Shown here: piece by piece, positions 24,745 through 32,301 of the stretch
Numbering within the stretch: the stretch's first letter is position 1
Layout of the letters: every line of letters starts with the position of its first letter
Origin: Psychromonas sp. SA13A
GTDB lineage: Bacteria; Pseudomonadota; Gammaproteobacteria; Enterobacterales; Psychromonadaceae
Direction: 5' to 3'
DNA: 45,646 nucleotides
NCBI RefSeq assembly: GCF_011378715.1
Contig: NZ_WTKU01000030.1
Coordinates: 1 to 45,646 of the forward strand
The notes under the pieces: generated by a model
What the model was told of the DNA's origin: nothing
What the model saw: the letters and a program-made list of their open reading frames with translations, nothing else
The model's database searches: none
Position numbers and translations under genes: made by a program

Positions 24745-26403
24745 TTATTTATAGTTAATTTCACCTGCAGCATCATAATCAGAAACGTTTAGAGGAGTAT
24801 GCGACTCAAGGTAGTCTTTTAATACCTCAGCATCTACAAATCCAGTATTTACAAAACCTGCATGATTTGTGATTTTAGGATACCCATCGCCACCAGCTGC
24901 ATTAAAACTTGGAATGGTGAAGCGATACGTTTGCATTAAATCAATTGCTTTTCCATTGATTTTCACTTCACTTACAGAGTTCTTACTGACAACCATGCTA
25001 ATGCCATAGAATTGAGCATAGGCACCTGTATCAACAGGTTTAGTTGCAACCGCATTAAGATATTCTATAACTTCAGCACCTTTCATATCAACGTAGGTTA
25101 ATTGATTTGCAAAAGGTTGTACTTTTAAAACATCTTTGTAGGTAACGCTACCCGCTTCGATTGAATCACGCACACCACCGGAGTTCATCACACTAAAATC
25201 TGCCTTCGCTCTTTCTTTATGTGCTTTAGCAATTAATCGACCTAAGTTGGTTTGTTTAAAACGCACCACATTGCGGTCACCTTCAAGTTTGCCATTAATT
25301 TCTGCTACTTGGTTATTTAACTCAACCTGACCTTTTTCTTGGTAAGGTGTCAAAAATGCTAATAGCGCTGGATCTTGTGCAATCTGTGATTGAATCAATA
25401 CACGTTTTGACTCCCCATCCACTTTTATTTTTTTCACTAAATTAACAGGAATTAAGCGGTAATTAACTAATGCTAGTTCGCCATTTTTAAATTTATAATC
25501 TGCACGTCCAACATATTTACCCCACTCATGGGCTTGAACAATGTAAGTACCATTTTGTTTGTCTGGTACACAATCATCACCTGGTTTAAATTGACTATTA
25601 ACAACATTCACTCCCTCCATACAAACCGGTTCCTGTGAATGTCCACCAATAATCATGTCCAGAGCGCCTTCAGGTAGAGAGCGTGCAAGGCTAACATCTC
25701 CAGGTGCATTAACACCAAAGCCTGCATCTTGATAATGCCCCATATGCGTTACAGCAAAAATCAAATCGGGTTGTTCATTTTTTTCAAGTTCAACGATAAC
25801 TTTGGCGGCTTCTATCTTTGGATCTCGAAAGTCAATACCACTAATGTATTCTGGATTACCAATTTTAGCCGTGTCTTCTGTTGTTAACCCAATAACAGCG
25901 ATCTTTACTCCTTGTTTAACAAAAACCTGATAAGGCTGGAATAAACGCTGACCTGTTTTTTTATTATAGATATTCGCCGACAACATTGGGAAGTTTGCCC
26001 ACTTTCCCTGTTTTTCAAGTACAGATAACGGATTATCAAATTCATGGTTACCTAATGCCATTGCATCGTAACCAATCATGCTCATGCCTTTAAAATCTGG
26101 CTCTGCATCTTGTAAATCAGATTCTGGCACTCCTGTGTTGATATCACCACCGGAGAGTAATAAAACACTGCCTCCTACCCCTTCAACTTCTTGACGAATT
26201 TGATCAATTAAGGTTTTACGCGCAGCCATGCCATATTCACCATGGCGGTTTTGCCAAAAGCGGCCATGATGATCGTTAGTATGTAGTACAGTTAAATCAT
26301 AGCTTTTATCTGCTTGCCATTGATGTTGTGGTGCAGAAGAGCATCCCCAAAGGGCTGCACTGAAGAGGGTAGCCAATATGATAGGCTTAACGCTTGTTCT
26401 CAT
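24745..26403 (-). CDS. ushA: UshA-type 5'-nucleotidase/UDP-sugar hydrolase, lipoprotein form
   Basis: Hydrolyses extracellular or periplasmic nucleotides and UDP-sugars to nucleosides for uptake. The metallophosphoesterase domain has TVLHTNDHHGRF, SGGDINTGVPESD, GNHEFDNPLSVL and GGHSQEPVC as metal-binding blocks. The C-terminal substrate domain has VMNSGGVRDSIEAG and FNAAGGDGYPK. It closely follows E. coli UshA. Unlike E. coli UshA it starts with a lipoprotein signal (lipobox LWGC), as in Vibrio NutA, so it should be lipid-anchored. I chose the ATG at 26403 (552 residues), preceded by AAGGAATT. A TTG eight codons earlier is less likely. Confidence 0.94.
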   Translation of the reverse strand: MRTSVKPIILATLFSAALWGCSSAPQHQWQADKSYDLTVLHTNDHHGRFWQNRHGEYGMAARKTLIDQIRQEVEGVGGSVLLLSGGDINTGVPESDLQDAEPDFKGMSMIGYDAMALGNHEFDNPLSVLEKQGKWANFPMLSANIYNKKTGQRLFQPYQVFVKQGVKIAVIGLTTEDTAKIGNPEYISGIDFRDPKIEAAKVIVELEKNEQPDLIFAVTHMGHYQDAGFGVNAPGDVSLARSLPEGALDMIIGGHSQEPVCMEGVNVVNSQFKPGDDCVPDKQNGTYIVQAHEWGKYVGRADYKFKNGELALVNYRLIPVNLVKKIKVDGESKRVLIQSQIAQDPALLAFLTPYQEKGQVELNNQVAEINGKLEGDRNVVRFKQTNLGRLIAKAHKERAKADFSVMNSGGVRDSIEAGSVTYKDVLKVQPFANQLTYVDMKGAEVIEYLNAVATKPVDTGAYAQFYGISMVVSKNSVSEVKINGKAIDLMQTYRFTIPSFNAAGGDGYPKITNHAGFVNTGFVDAEVLKDYLESHTPLNVSDYDAAGEINYK

Positions 26404-26514
26404 AATAATTCCTTTTTTATGTGTCAAGTGACTTGGTGTTTGCTATCTACTATTGAAAATGAGGTCGACCACCAGCACCATAAATACTTGTCAGGATCTG
26501 AAACGGATTAAAAC

Positions 26515-26557
26515 AGTAGAGACCTTTGTCATTACAAAGGTCTCTACTTTAATTTTT
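26515..26557 (+). terminator. Strong orphan terminator hairpin
   Basis: AGTAGAGACCTTTGT (26515-26529) and ACAAAGGTCTCTACT (26534-26548) form a perfect 15-bp stem around CATT, followed by TTAATTTTT on the plus strand. No plus-strand gene lies upstream within 1.8 kb and mutM already has its own terminator. It may end an unrecognised small RNA or act in the ushA leader. Confidence 0.75.
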
Positions 26558-26747
26558 ATAATACCAATATTCCTGAATATGTGATCAAATATTGAGCAGA
26601 GAAAATAAACCCATTTCAAATAGAAGTGGTACATTTTAACCAACAATATTAATCAACTAGCAGAATTGGCATAGCTAGGAATCAGTGTATGCAACTCTTA
26701 CAATGCTTAACAGCATTGTCATAGAGAAATGAGACAAAAAGAGATGA

Positions 26748-26782
26748 AAGTCCCAAATGAGTTCATTGTAATTGGGGCTTTT
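26748..26782 (-). terminator. Probable terminator after coaD
   Basis: On the minus strand AAAGCCCCAAT pairs imperfectly with ATTTGGGACTTT around a loop of about 13 bases, then CATCTCTTTTTG follows. It lies 19 bases past the coaD stop. Confidence 0.55.
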
Positions 26783-26800
26783 AGAAAAATAACAGCATTT

Positions 26801-27274
26801 TTACTGGCGGTCGATAAATGCTTGTTGCACACATGTCGGCGCTAATAAGCTAATATCACCTTGATGTTTAAAGACTTCTTTAACAATAGTTGAAGATATA
26901 AAAGCAGTGCGTGCATGTGCAGGCAATAAAATAGTCTCTAATTCAGGATTGAGGGTGTGATTTACTTGCGATAATTGAATTTCATAATCAGCGTCAGTTC
27001 CACCACGAATACCACGTATTAATGCCTGTGCTTGATGCGTTTTTGCGAACTCAGCCAACAAACCGTTGAATGGCACAATCTCCACACCATTTAGGTGTTT
27101 AGTGGCTTCGGAAAGTAAATCACAGCGGGTTTGCAAATCAAACCAAGGTTTTTTGCTACTATTGATAGCCACCGCAACAATCACCCGATCAGCTAAACAA
27201 CTCGCACGAGTGATAAGATCAAGGTGGCCATTAGTAACGGGATCAAAGGATCCAGGAAAGACAACTGTATTCAT
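26801..27274 (-). CDS. coaD: Phosphopantetheine adenylyltransferase CoaD
   Basis: Penultimate step of coenzyme A synthesis: joins 4'-phosphopantetheine and ATP to dephospho-CoA. The nucleotidyltransferase signature GSFDPVTNGHLDLI carries the T/SxGH histidine at residue 18. ALIRGIRGGTDADYE and FISSTIVKEV are the other family blocks. 157 residues, normal length. Its ATG overlaps the stop codon of the small gene upstream (TAATG), so the two are translationally coupled. coaBC, another CoA gene, is 6 kb away in the same window. Confidence 0.96.
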   Translation of the reverse strand: MNTVVFPGSFDPVTNGHLDLITRASCLADRVIVAVAINSSKKPWFDLQTRCDLLSEATKHLNGVEIVPFNGLLAEFAKTHQAQALIRGIRGGTDADYEIQLSQVNHTLNPELETILLPAHARTAFISSTIVKEVFKHQGDISLLAPTCVQQAFIDRQ

Positions 27275-27504
27275 TATTCATCCTCTAAAGGTATCTTATG
27301 TTGTTGCTCATTATCTTGCTCAACCATTGGCCAATAAAACTCAAACCAAGGATCTGATTGTTCTGCCCTTAAACTCGCTTGTGGGAACTGAATCGAAAAC
27401 TGACTCTGCTTAAATGCTTTTAAGGAGGTTGTGATCTCAATATCACTCGCTAACCAAAAGCACACCAAAAAAATAAACGGGTAACCGAAAAAAGATTTAA
27501 ACAT
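27274..27504 (-). CDS. Small membrane or exported protein coupled to coaD
   Basis: 76 residues starting MFKSFFGYPFIFLVCFWLASD, a hydrophobic N-terminus that could be a signal peptide or anchor. A polar tail rich in Gln, Glu and aromatic residues follows (DPWFEFYWPMVEQDNEQQ). I do not recognise it. The stop codon overlaps the coaD start by one base, a sign of a real, coupled gene. Its ribosome-binding site is weak. Role unknown. Confidence 0.55.
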   Translation of the reverse strand: MFKSFFGYPFIFLVCFWLASDIEITTSLKAFKQSQFSIQFPQASLRAEQSDPWFEFYWPMVEQDNEQQHKIPLEDE

Positions 27505-27586
27505 ATTTAATGACCGCTTTTACTATTAAAAATGGCTATTTAAATAGCAACTATCGCGAAATGCGATTCAACTTAGTACTCTGAAA

Positions 27587-27901
27587 CTATTCAAAGATTA
27601 TTTTTTCACCTGATTGCTTACTAATCGCCGCAGATAAGAAACTTAAAAACTCTGCCCCACTTCGGTCATCAATCCAGAAGCCATCTTTAAAATCATAATG
27701 ATGGCCATTTTCTAATGTGGCTAACCACACTTGATGTAATGGTTGTTGGCGATTAATAATCAATTTAGTTCTATTCTCAAACTCCAAGGTTAGCAAAGCA
27801 CCGTTTTGGTCATAATCTATATCAGCACCTGACGCTTCAATGTTATCTTCGATTTTTTGGTACAACATATCCGCTAATTCAAGAAATTCGCTATCCGTCA
27901 T
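27587..27901 (-). CDS. cyaY: Iron donor protein CyaY (frataxin)
   Basis: Bacterial frataxin, 104 residues, which binds iron and modulates Fe-S cluster assembly by IscS. The acidic N-terminal helix (MTDSEFLELADMLYQKIEDNIE) and the central sheet with LTLEFENRTKLIINRQQPLHQVWLA (diagnostic INRQxPLHQVWLA) match the family, as does FKDGFWIDDRSG. AAGGAGAA precedes the ATG. It is divergent from lptM, as in E. coli, but its usual opposite neighbour cyaA is elsewhere. Confidence 0.95.
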   Translation of the reverse strand: MTDSEFLELADMLYQKIEDNIEASGADIDYDQNGALLTLEFENRTKLIINRQQPLHQVWLATLENGHHYDFKDGFWIDDRSGAEFLSFLSAAISKQSGEKIIFE

Positions 27902-27972
27902 TTACTTCTCCTTTGCTTTTTACCGATGAAATGCGATTATAGAGGGCTAAAAATATTTAACTAGGAGAAGGT

Positions 27973-28143
27973 ATGAAAAAACTGAATTTATCGTTAATAG
28001 CCCTGCTTTTTTCAAGTTTATTGATAGGTTGTGGTATGAAAGGCCCACTTTATAGAGAAGCGCCACCAGCACCTAAAGAACAACCGGTGCAAAACAACGC
28101 AACCGAAGCAGATACAACAGATGCCTTAAATACTTCACAATAA
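27973..28143 (+). CDS. lptM: LptM (YifL) lipoprotein
   Basis: A 56-residue lipoprotein: signal MKKLNLSLIALLFSSLLIGC with lipobox LIGC, then GMKGPLYREAPPAP. GxKGPLYxP just after the lipidated cysteine is the family signature. E. coli LptM helps mature the LptDE lipopolysaccharide export complex in the outer membrane. AGGAGAAGGT precedes the ATG. It is followed by lysA and dapF, as in other gammaproteobacteria. Confidence 0.93.
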   Translation: MKKLNLSLIALLFSSLLIGCGMKGPLYREAPPAPKEQPVQNNATEADTTDALNTSQ

Positions 28144-28204
28144 AACATGCATGAAGGCAGTGACAATAACCAATAAACTACAGAATCAACAAAAGGATTT
28201 CAAA

Positions 28205-29467
28205 TTGGATCATTTTAATTACCATAGCGATGGCCGTCTATTAGTCGAAGACACTGCAATTGAAGATATCATCAAGAAATCAGGTACGCCTGCGTATGTA
28301 TACTCTCGTGCGACTATCGAGCGTCATTGGAAAGCTTTTGATAATGCTGCCGGATCTCATCCTCATTTAATTTGTTACGCAGTTAAAGCAAACTCAAACC
28401 TAGGTGTACTTAATCTAATGGCTCGCTTGGGTTCAGGTTTTGATATTGTATCGGTTGGTGAGTTATTGCGTGTTATTCAAGCTGGCGGAGACCCTAAAAA
28501 AGTTGTTTTCTCTGGTGTAGGCAAAACTGAAATTGAAATATCGACCGCATTACAAGCAGGGATCCACTGTTTCAATGTTGAATCTATCTCTGAGTTGTAC
28601 CGTATTAATGAAGTAGCTGGCTGTTTAAACAAGAAAGCCCCTATTTCGATTCGAATTAATCCAAATATCGATGCAGGTACACATCCTTATATTTCTACAG
28701 GATTAAAAGAGAATAAATTTGGTATTGAAATAGAGCAAGCATCGACAGTTTATAATATCGCTAGTGAATTGCCTTTCTTAGAAGTAAAAGGGGTAGATTG
28801 CCACATTGGTTCTCAGCTAACTGAAATTGAACCATTCTTAGAAGCGTTAGATAAACTACTTATCTTAATTGATAGCCTAGCAACACAGGGCATTACAATC
28901 GAACACCTTGATTTAGGCGGCGGCTTAGGCGTGCCATACAATGGCGAAACACCACCACAGCCTGCACAATACATGCACGCTATTATTGAACGTATGAACG
29001 GCCGTAAACTAAAACTTATTTTTGAACCAGGCCGAGCAATTATGGCCAATGCGGGTGTTTTAGTGACTAAAGTTGAGTTTTTAAAATTAAACGACCATAA
29101 GAACTTTGCGATTGTAGATGCAGCAATGAATGATTTAATTCGTCCTGCGTTATACAGTGCATGGCAAAATATCATTCCACTTAATAATAAATTAAACGAT
29201 CCTGAAACACGTCCAAGTCGTGTTTACGATGTTGTTGGCCCTATTTGTGAAACAGGTGACTTTTTAGGTAAAGATCGCTCACTAACCATTGCTGAAGGTG
29301 ATCATTTAGTGATCCGTAGTGCAGGTGCTTACGGTGCAACTATGAGTTCAAATTACAACTCTCGTTGTCGTCCAGCAGAAATAATGGTTGATGGTGATAA
29401 AGCCTTTGTTGTACGTCAACGTGAAAAACACATTGAACTATGGCGCGGTGAGCATGTTTTACCTTAG
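28205..29467 (+). CDS. lysA: Diaminopimelate decarboxylase LysA
   Basis: PLP enzyme making lysine from meso-diaminopimelate. The PLP lysine is in CYAVKANSN. HIGSQLTEI, LDLGGGLGVPY, FEPGRAI and GPICETGDF are the other cofactor and substrate blocks; YGATMSSNYNSR closes the active site. I place the start at the TTG at 28205 (MDHFNYHSDGRLLVED, 420 residues). AAAAGGA lies seven bases before it and this matches the family N-terminus. An ATG at 28151 would add 18 atypical residues. It is cotranscribed with lptM and dapF. Confidence 0.95.
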   Translation: MDHFNYHSDGRLLVEDTAIEDIIKKSGTPAYVYSRATIERHWKAFDNAAGSHPHLICYAVKANSNLGVLNLMARLGSGFDIVSVGELLRVIQAGGDPKKVVFSGVGKTEIEISTALQAGIHCFNVESISELYRINEVAGCLNKKAPISIRINPNIDAGTHPYISTGLKENKFGIEIEQASTVYNIASELPFLEVKGVDCHIGSQLTEIEPFLEALDKLLILIDSLATQGITIEHLDLGGGLGVPYNGETPPQPAQYMHAIIERMNGRKLKLIFEPGRAIMANAGVLVTKVEFLKLNDHKNFAIVDAAMNDLIRPALYSAWQNIIPLNNKLNDPETRPSRVYDVVGPICETGDFLGKDRSLTIAEGDHLVIRSAGAYGATMSSNYNSRCRPAEIMVDGDKAFVVRQREKHIELWRGEHVLP

Positions 29468-29542
29468 TTAAAACTTATGCGCTATCTCGGGGAGTATTAA
29501 CTCCCTATTTTAATAGGTTTTATTGGTAAAAGTAGAGCGAAG

Positions 29543-30370
29543 ATGAATATTGAATTTTCTAAAATGCACGGCTTGGGTAATGACTTTATGGTTATTAACA
29601 ACGTCACGCAAAATGTCTTTCTATCTAAAGAGACGATCTGCAGGTTAGCAGATCGTAACTTTGGCATAGGCTTTGACCAATTATTAATGGTTGAACCACC
29701 CTATGATCCAGACTTAGACTTTCATTACCGCATCTTTAATGCTGATGGTAGTGAAGTAGAGCAATGTGGCAATGGCGCTCGTTGTTTTGCTCGTTTTGTT
29801 AAACTAAAAGGATTAACCCACAAACGCGTGATTAACGTCAGTACTGCAAAGGGTAAAATTCAACTAAAAATAGAACAAGATGGCAATATTATTGTGGATA
29901 TGGGCAAGCCTATTTTAGAGCCAGCAAAAGTGCCCTTTGAAGCGCAGAAAGAAGAAAAAACATATATTCTACGTGTTGAAGACCACACTGTTCTATGTGG
30001 CGTGGTTTCAATGGGTAATCCACACTGTGTTGTACTTGTTGATGATATAGAAACAGCTCCGGTTGAAACATTGGGTCCGTTACTAGAAGTACATGAACGC
30101 TTTCCAAACAAAGTGAATGTTGGTTTTTTACAAATAATAGACCGTGGTTATGCAAAGCTGCGCGTATGGGAACGTGGTGTAGGAGAAACCTTAGCTTGTG
30201 GCACCGGCGCTTGTGCGGCTGCTGTGGTTGGTCAATTACAAGGCAAATTAGATACACATTGCCGTATTGAATTACCCGGTGGCGAGTTGCGCTTTTTTTG
30301 GCAGCCAGGACAAAGTGTGCGCATGAGTGGTCCCGCTGAGTTTGTCTTTGATGGACAAATTCAAATATAA
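29543..30370 (+). CDS. dapF: Diaminopimelate epimerase DapF
   Basis: Converts LL- to meso-diaminopimelate, the substrate of the lysA product just upstream and a cell-wall precursor. The 275-residue protein has both catalytic cysteines: one in [13 protein letters not shown] and one in [20 protein letters not shown] and NADGSEVEQ are intact. It follows lysA by 75 bases and ends at a strong hairpin terminator. The DUF484 gene usual between dapF and xerC is not present. Confidence 0.97.
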   Translation: MNIEFSKMHGLGNDFMVINNVTQNVFLSKETICRLADRNFGIGFDQLLMVEPPYDPDLDFHYRIFNADGSEVEQCGNGARCFARFVKLKGLTHKRVINVSTAKGKIQLKIEQDGNIIVDMGKPILEPAKVPFEAQKEEKTYILRVEDHTVLCGVVSMGNPHCVVLVDDIETAPVETLGPLLEVHERFPNKVNVGFLQIIDRGYAKLRVWERGVGETLACGTGACAAAVVGQLQGKLDTHCRIELPGGELRFFWQPGQSVRMSGPAEFVFDGQIQI

Positions 30371-30446
30371 ACAGATCCTGTTATTATTTTATAGCGCGCT
30401 ATCCATAACATTGACTGTAACGATGCAATGCTAAAACAACGATCTT

Positions 30447-30494
30447 AAAAAGTGCATGGTTAATTCATTTGAGAATTGTCCTATGCACTTTTTT
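30447..30494 (+). terminator. Terminator after dapF
   Basis: AAAAAGTGCATGG (30447-30459) pairs with CCTATGCACTTTTTT (30480-30494) with a small bulge, and the loop holds an inner stem AATTC/GAATT. A T run follows. It stands 18 bases before the xerC start. Confidence 0.85.
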
Positions 30495-30511
30495 ATTATC
30501 TAGGATTGACC

Positions 30512-31411
30512 ATGAGTTCCTTATTACCAGATACACAACGCTATTTGTTACATATTGCTAGCCAACGTGGCTTAAGCCCTGTCACTATCAATAATTACCA
30601 ACGTCATCTTAATGAGTTTATTGCATTATTAAAGCTTCAAAACATACAAACATGGCAACAGCTTGATACACACCAAGTACGCTTATTAGCTAAACAGTTA
30701 CATCAAAATGGTATTAAAGCACGTTCCATTGCTACCAAACTTTCTGCATTACGCTCTTTTCTAGAATACCTAGTTAAGAACGATCAACTCACCTTTAATC
30801 CCGCTAAAGGCGTTGCCGCGCCAAAATTAGATAAACCGCTACCTAAAAACATCAGTGTCGACGATATGGATCAGCTATTAGATATTAATGGCGAAGACCC
30901 GCTTACCATTCGAGATCATTGTATGATGGAACTCATGTATTCTTCTGGATTAAGGTTAAGTGAGTTAGTGGGTATTAACTTAAAAGATATAAAGTTATCG
31001 GAAAAAGAGATAATGGTAACTGGTAAAGGCAGTAAACAGCGTCTGTTACCTATTACTAAGAGTGCTGTTAGTACCATTAAACTATGGTTAAAGATCAGAC
31101 CTGAATTTGCGGAAGCCGGTGAAACAGCACTCTTTTTATCTAAACAAAAAAGACGAATTTCAGCGCGTAGTGTGCAAATGCGTATGGAAAAATGGGGGCT
31201 ACAGCAGGCATTACCAAGCCACGTTAATCCCCACAAATTACGACATTCATTTGCAACCCATATGCTGGAATCCAGTGGTAATCTACGAGCGGTACAAACC
31301 TTATTAGGCCATGCAGACCTAGCCACGACACAAATTTATACGCATTTAGATTTTCAGCATTTAGCAGAAGTGTATGATAAAGCACACCCTCGCGCTAAGC
31401 GTAAAAAATAA
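30512..31411 (+). CDS. xerC: Tyrosine recombinase XerC
   Basis: With XerD, resolves chromosome dimers at dif. The N-terminal SAM-like core-binding domain (LSPVTINNYQRHLNEF) is followed by the catalytic domain. Its catalytic residues are visible: Arg in SSGLRLSELVGI, Lys in VTGKGSKQR, H-x-x-R in HKLRHSFATHML, His in LLGHADLATTQIYTH, and the Tyr in QIYTHL. 299 residues from the ATG at 30512, which has AGGA at good spacing. An open frame starting at 30476 would read through the terminator hairpin. It is followed by yigB and uvrD, as in E. coli. Confidence 0.95.
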   Translation: MSSLLPDTQRYLLHIASQRGLSPVTINNYQRHLNEFIALLKLQNIQTWQQLDTHQVRLLAKQLHQNGIKARSIATKLSALRSFLEYLVKNDQLTFNPAKGVAAPKLDKPLPKNISVDDMDQLLDINGEDPLTIRDHCMMELMYSSGLRLSELVGINLKDIKLSEKEIMVTGKGSKQRLLPITKSAVSTIKLWLKIRPEFAEAGETALFLSKQKRRISARSVQMRMEKWGLQQALPSHVNPHKLRHSFATHMLESSGNLRAVQTLLGHADLATTQIYTHLDFQHLAEVYDKAHPRAKRKK

Positions 31412-31431
31412 TATTATTAATAGGGACAAAA

Positions 31432-32139
31432 ATGAAATTTTATAAACCCCTTCGCCCTTTCAAAGCAATTAGCTTTGATTTGGATGATACCTTATATGAC
31501 AACCACCCGATCATCATAAAGGCGGAAGCGGACTTCCTTGTCTATTTACGTACAACCTATCAGCAATTAGCAGAGTTAGATGCCCGTAAATGGGGTTTAT
31601 ATAGAGATTTACTGATAAAAGAAAATCCGGCATTACAACATGATGTATCGCTATGGCGTAAAGAAATTATTCAACGCATCATGGTGGTTTATGGTATTGC
31701 AATGGTTAATGCTATTAAGTATGCCGATAATGCATTACAGGTATTTCTGCAATTACGCAGTGATTTCACGGTGCCAGAAAAAAGTATTAAATTATTACAA
31801 CAACTCGCATTGCATTACCCTGTCATCGCATTAACCAATGGTAACGTGAATGTGAAACAGATCGGTCTCCATGATAAATTTCAATTTGTGATAAAAGCGG
31901 GCGATGGATTACGTAGCAAACCACATTTAGATATGTTTCAACAAGCGGCATCAAAGTTGGATATCAAGGTAGAGGACATATTACACGTGGGTGATCACTT
32001 GATCTCAGACGTATATGGGGCACAAAATAATAAAGCACAAGCAGTTTGGTTTAACCCTAACCATACAAAACTTGAGCGCGCCAAGTTACTACCGACTTTG
32101 GAAATGGCCGACCTACAAGACTTATTAGCTATTTTATAG
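31432..32139 (+). CDS. yigB: HAD-family phosphatase YigB
   Basis: HAD superfamily hydrolase with motif I SFDLDDTLYDNHPII, motif II LTNGN and motif IV VGDHLISDVYGA. E. coli YigB dephosphorylates the riboflavin precursor 5-amino-6-(5-phosphoribitylamino)uracil among other substrates; that activity is assumed from family membership and the xerC-yigB-uvrD order. 235 residues, about the E. coli size. It lies 20 bases after xerC, likely in one operon. Confidence 0.9.
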   Translation: MKFYKPLRPFKAISFDLDDTLYDNHPIIIKAEADFLVYLRTTYQQLAELDARKWGLYRDLLIKENPALQHDVSLWRKEIIQRIMVVYGIAMVNAIKYADNALQVFLQLRSDFTVPEKSIKLLQQLALHYPVIALTNGNVNVKQIGLHDKFQFVIKAGDGLRSKPHLDMFQQAASKLDIKVEDILHVGDHLISDVYGAQNNKAQAVWFNPNHTKLERAKLLPTLEMADLQDLLAIL

Positions 32140-32239
32140 CCTGCTGCTGATCCTTCAGAACAACCGTTCTGCGACTATCAATAATCGTTACCACGGTATT
32201 TCAGCAGAGGTTCTTTGGCATATACTAAAATATAGAATA

Positions 32240-32268
32240 TTCACATTTATGCGATGTTTCGGTATAGT
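32240..32268 (+). promoter_or_regulatory. uvrD promoter
   Basis: A -35 TTCACA (32240-32245), a 17-bp spacer and a -10 TATAGT (32263-32268) would start transcription near 32275, next to the LexA box. Confidence 0.55.
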
Positions 32269-32277
32269 TCCTTTCTA

Positions 32278-32293
32278 CTGAATAAATAAACAG
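32278..32293. promoter_or_regulatory. LexA (SOS) box upstream of uvrD
   Basis: CTG-AATAAATAAA-CAG fits the LexA pattern CTG-N10-CAG with an A/T-rich centre, and is flanked by TA as in the extended consensus. It ends eight bases before the uvrD start and overlaps the predicted transcription start. E. coli uvrD is likewise LexA-controlled. Confidence 0.8.
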
Positions 32294-32301
32294 GCATTTT
32301 T

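Larger units (their letters stand above)
26404..26800. other. Intergenic region between ushA and coaD
   Basis: Contains three inverted repeats. A very strong hairpin lies at 26515-26548 (separate entry). ACAATGCT-TAAC-AGCATTGT is a perfect 8-bp stem at 26700-26719. A terminator-like stem near coaD is at 26748-26782. No coding sequence is evident. The ushA promoter must lie here but I could not place it. Confidence 0.5.

Noticed and set aside
26314-26511. Plus-strand short frame across the ushA start
   Set aside because: Antisense to the lipoprotein signal, cysteine and histidine rich by chance, no start signals.
30916-31326. A 136-codon frame antisense to xerC
   Set aside because: Mirror of a strongly conserved catalytic domain, no ribosome-binding site.
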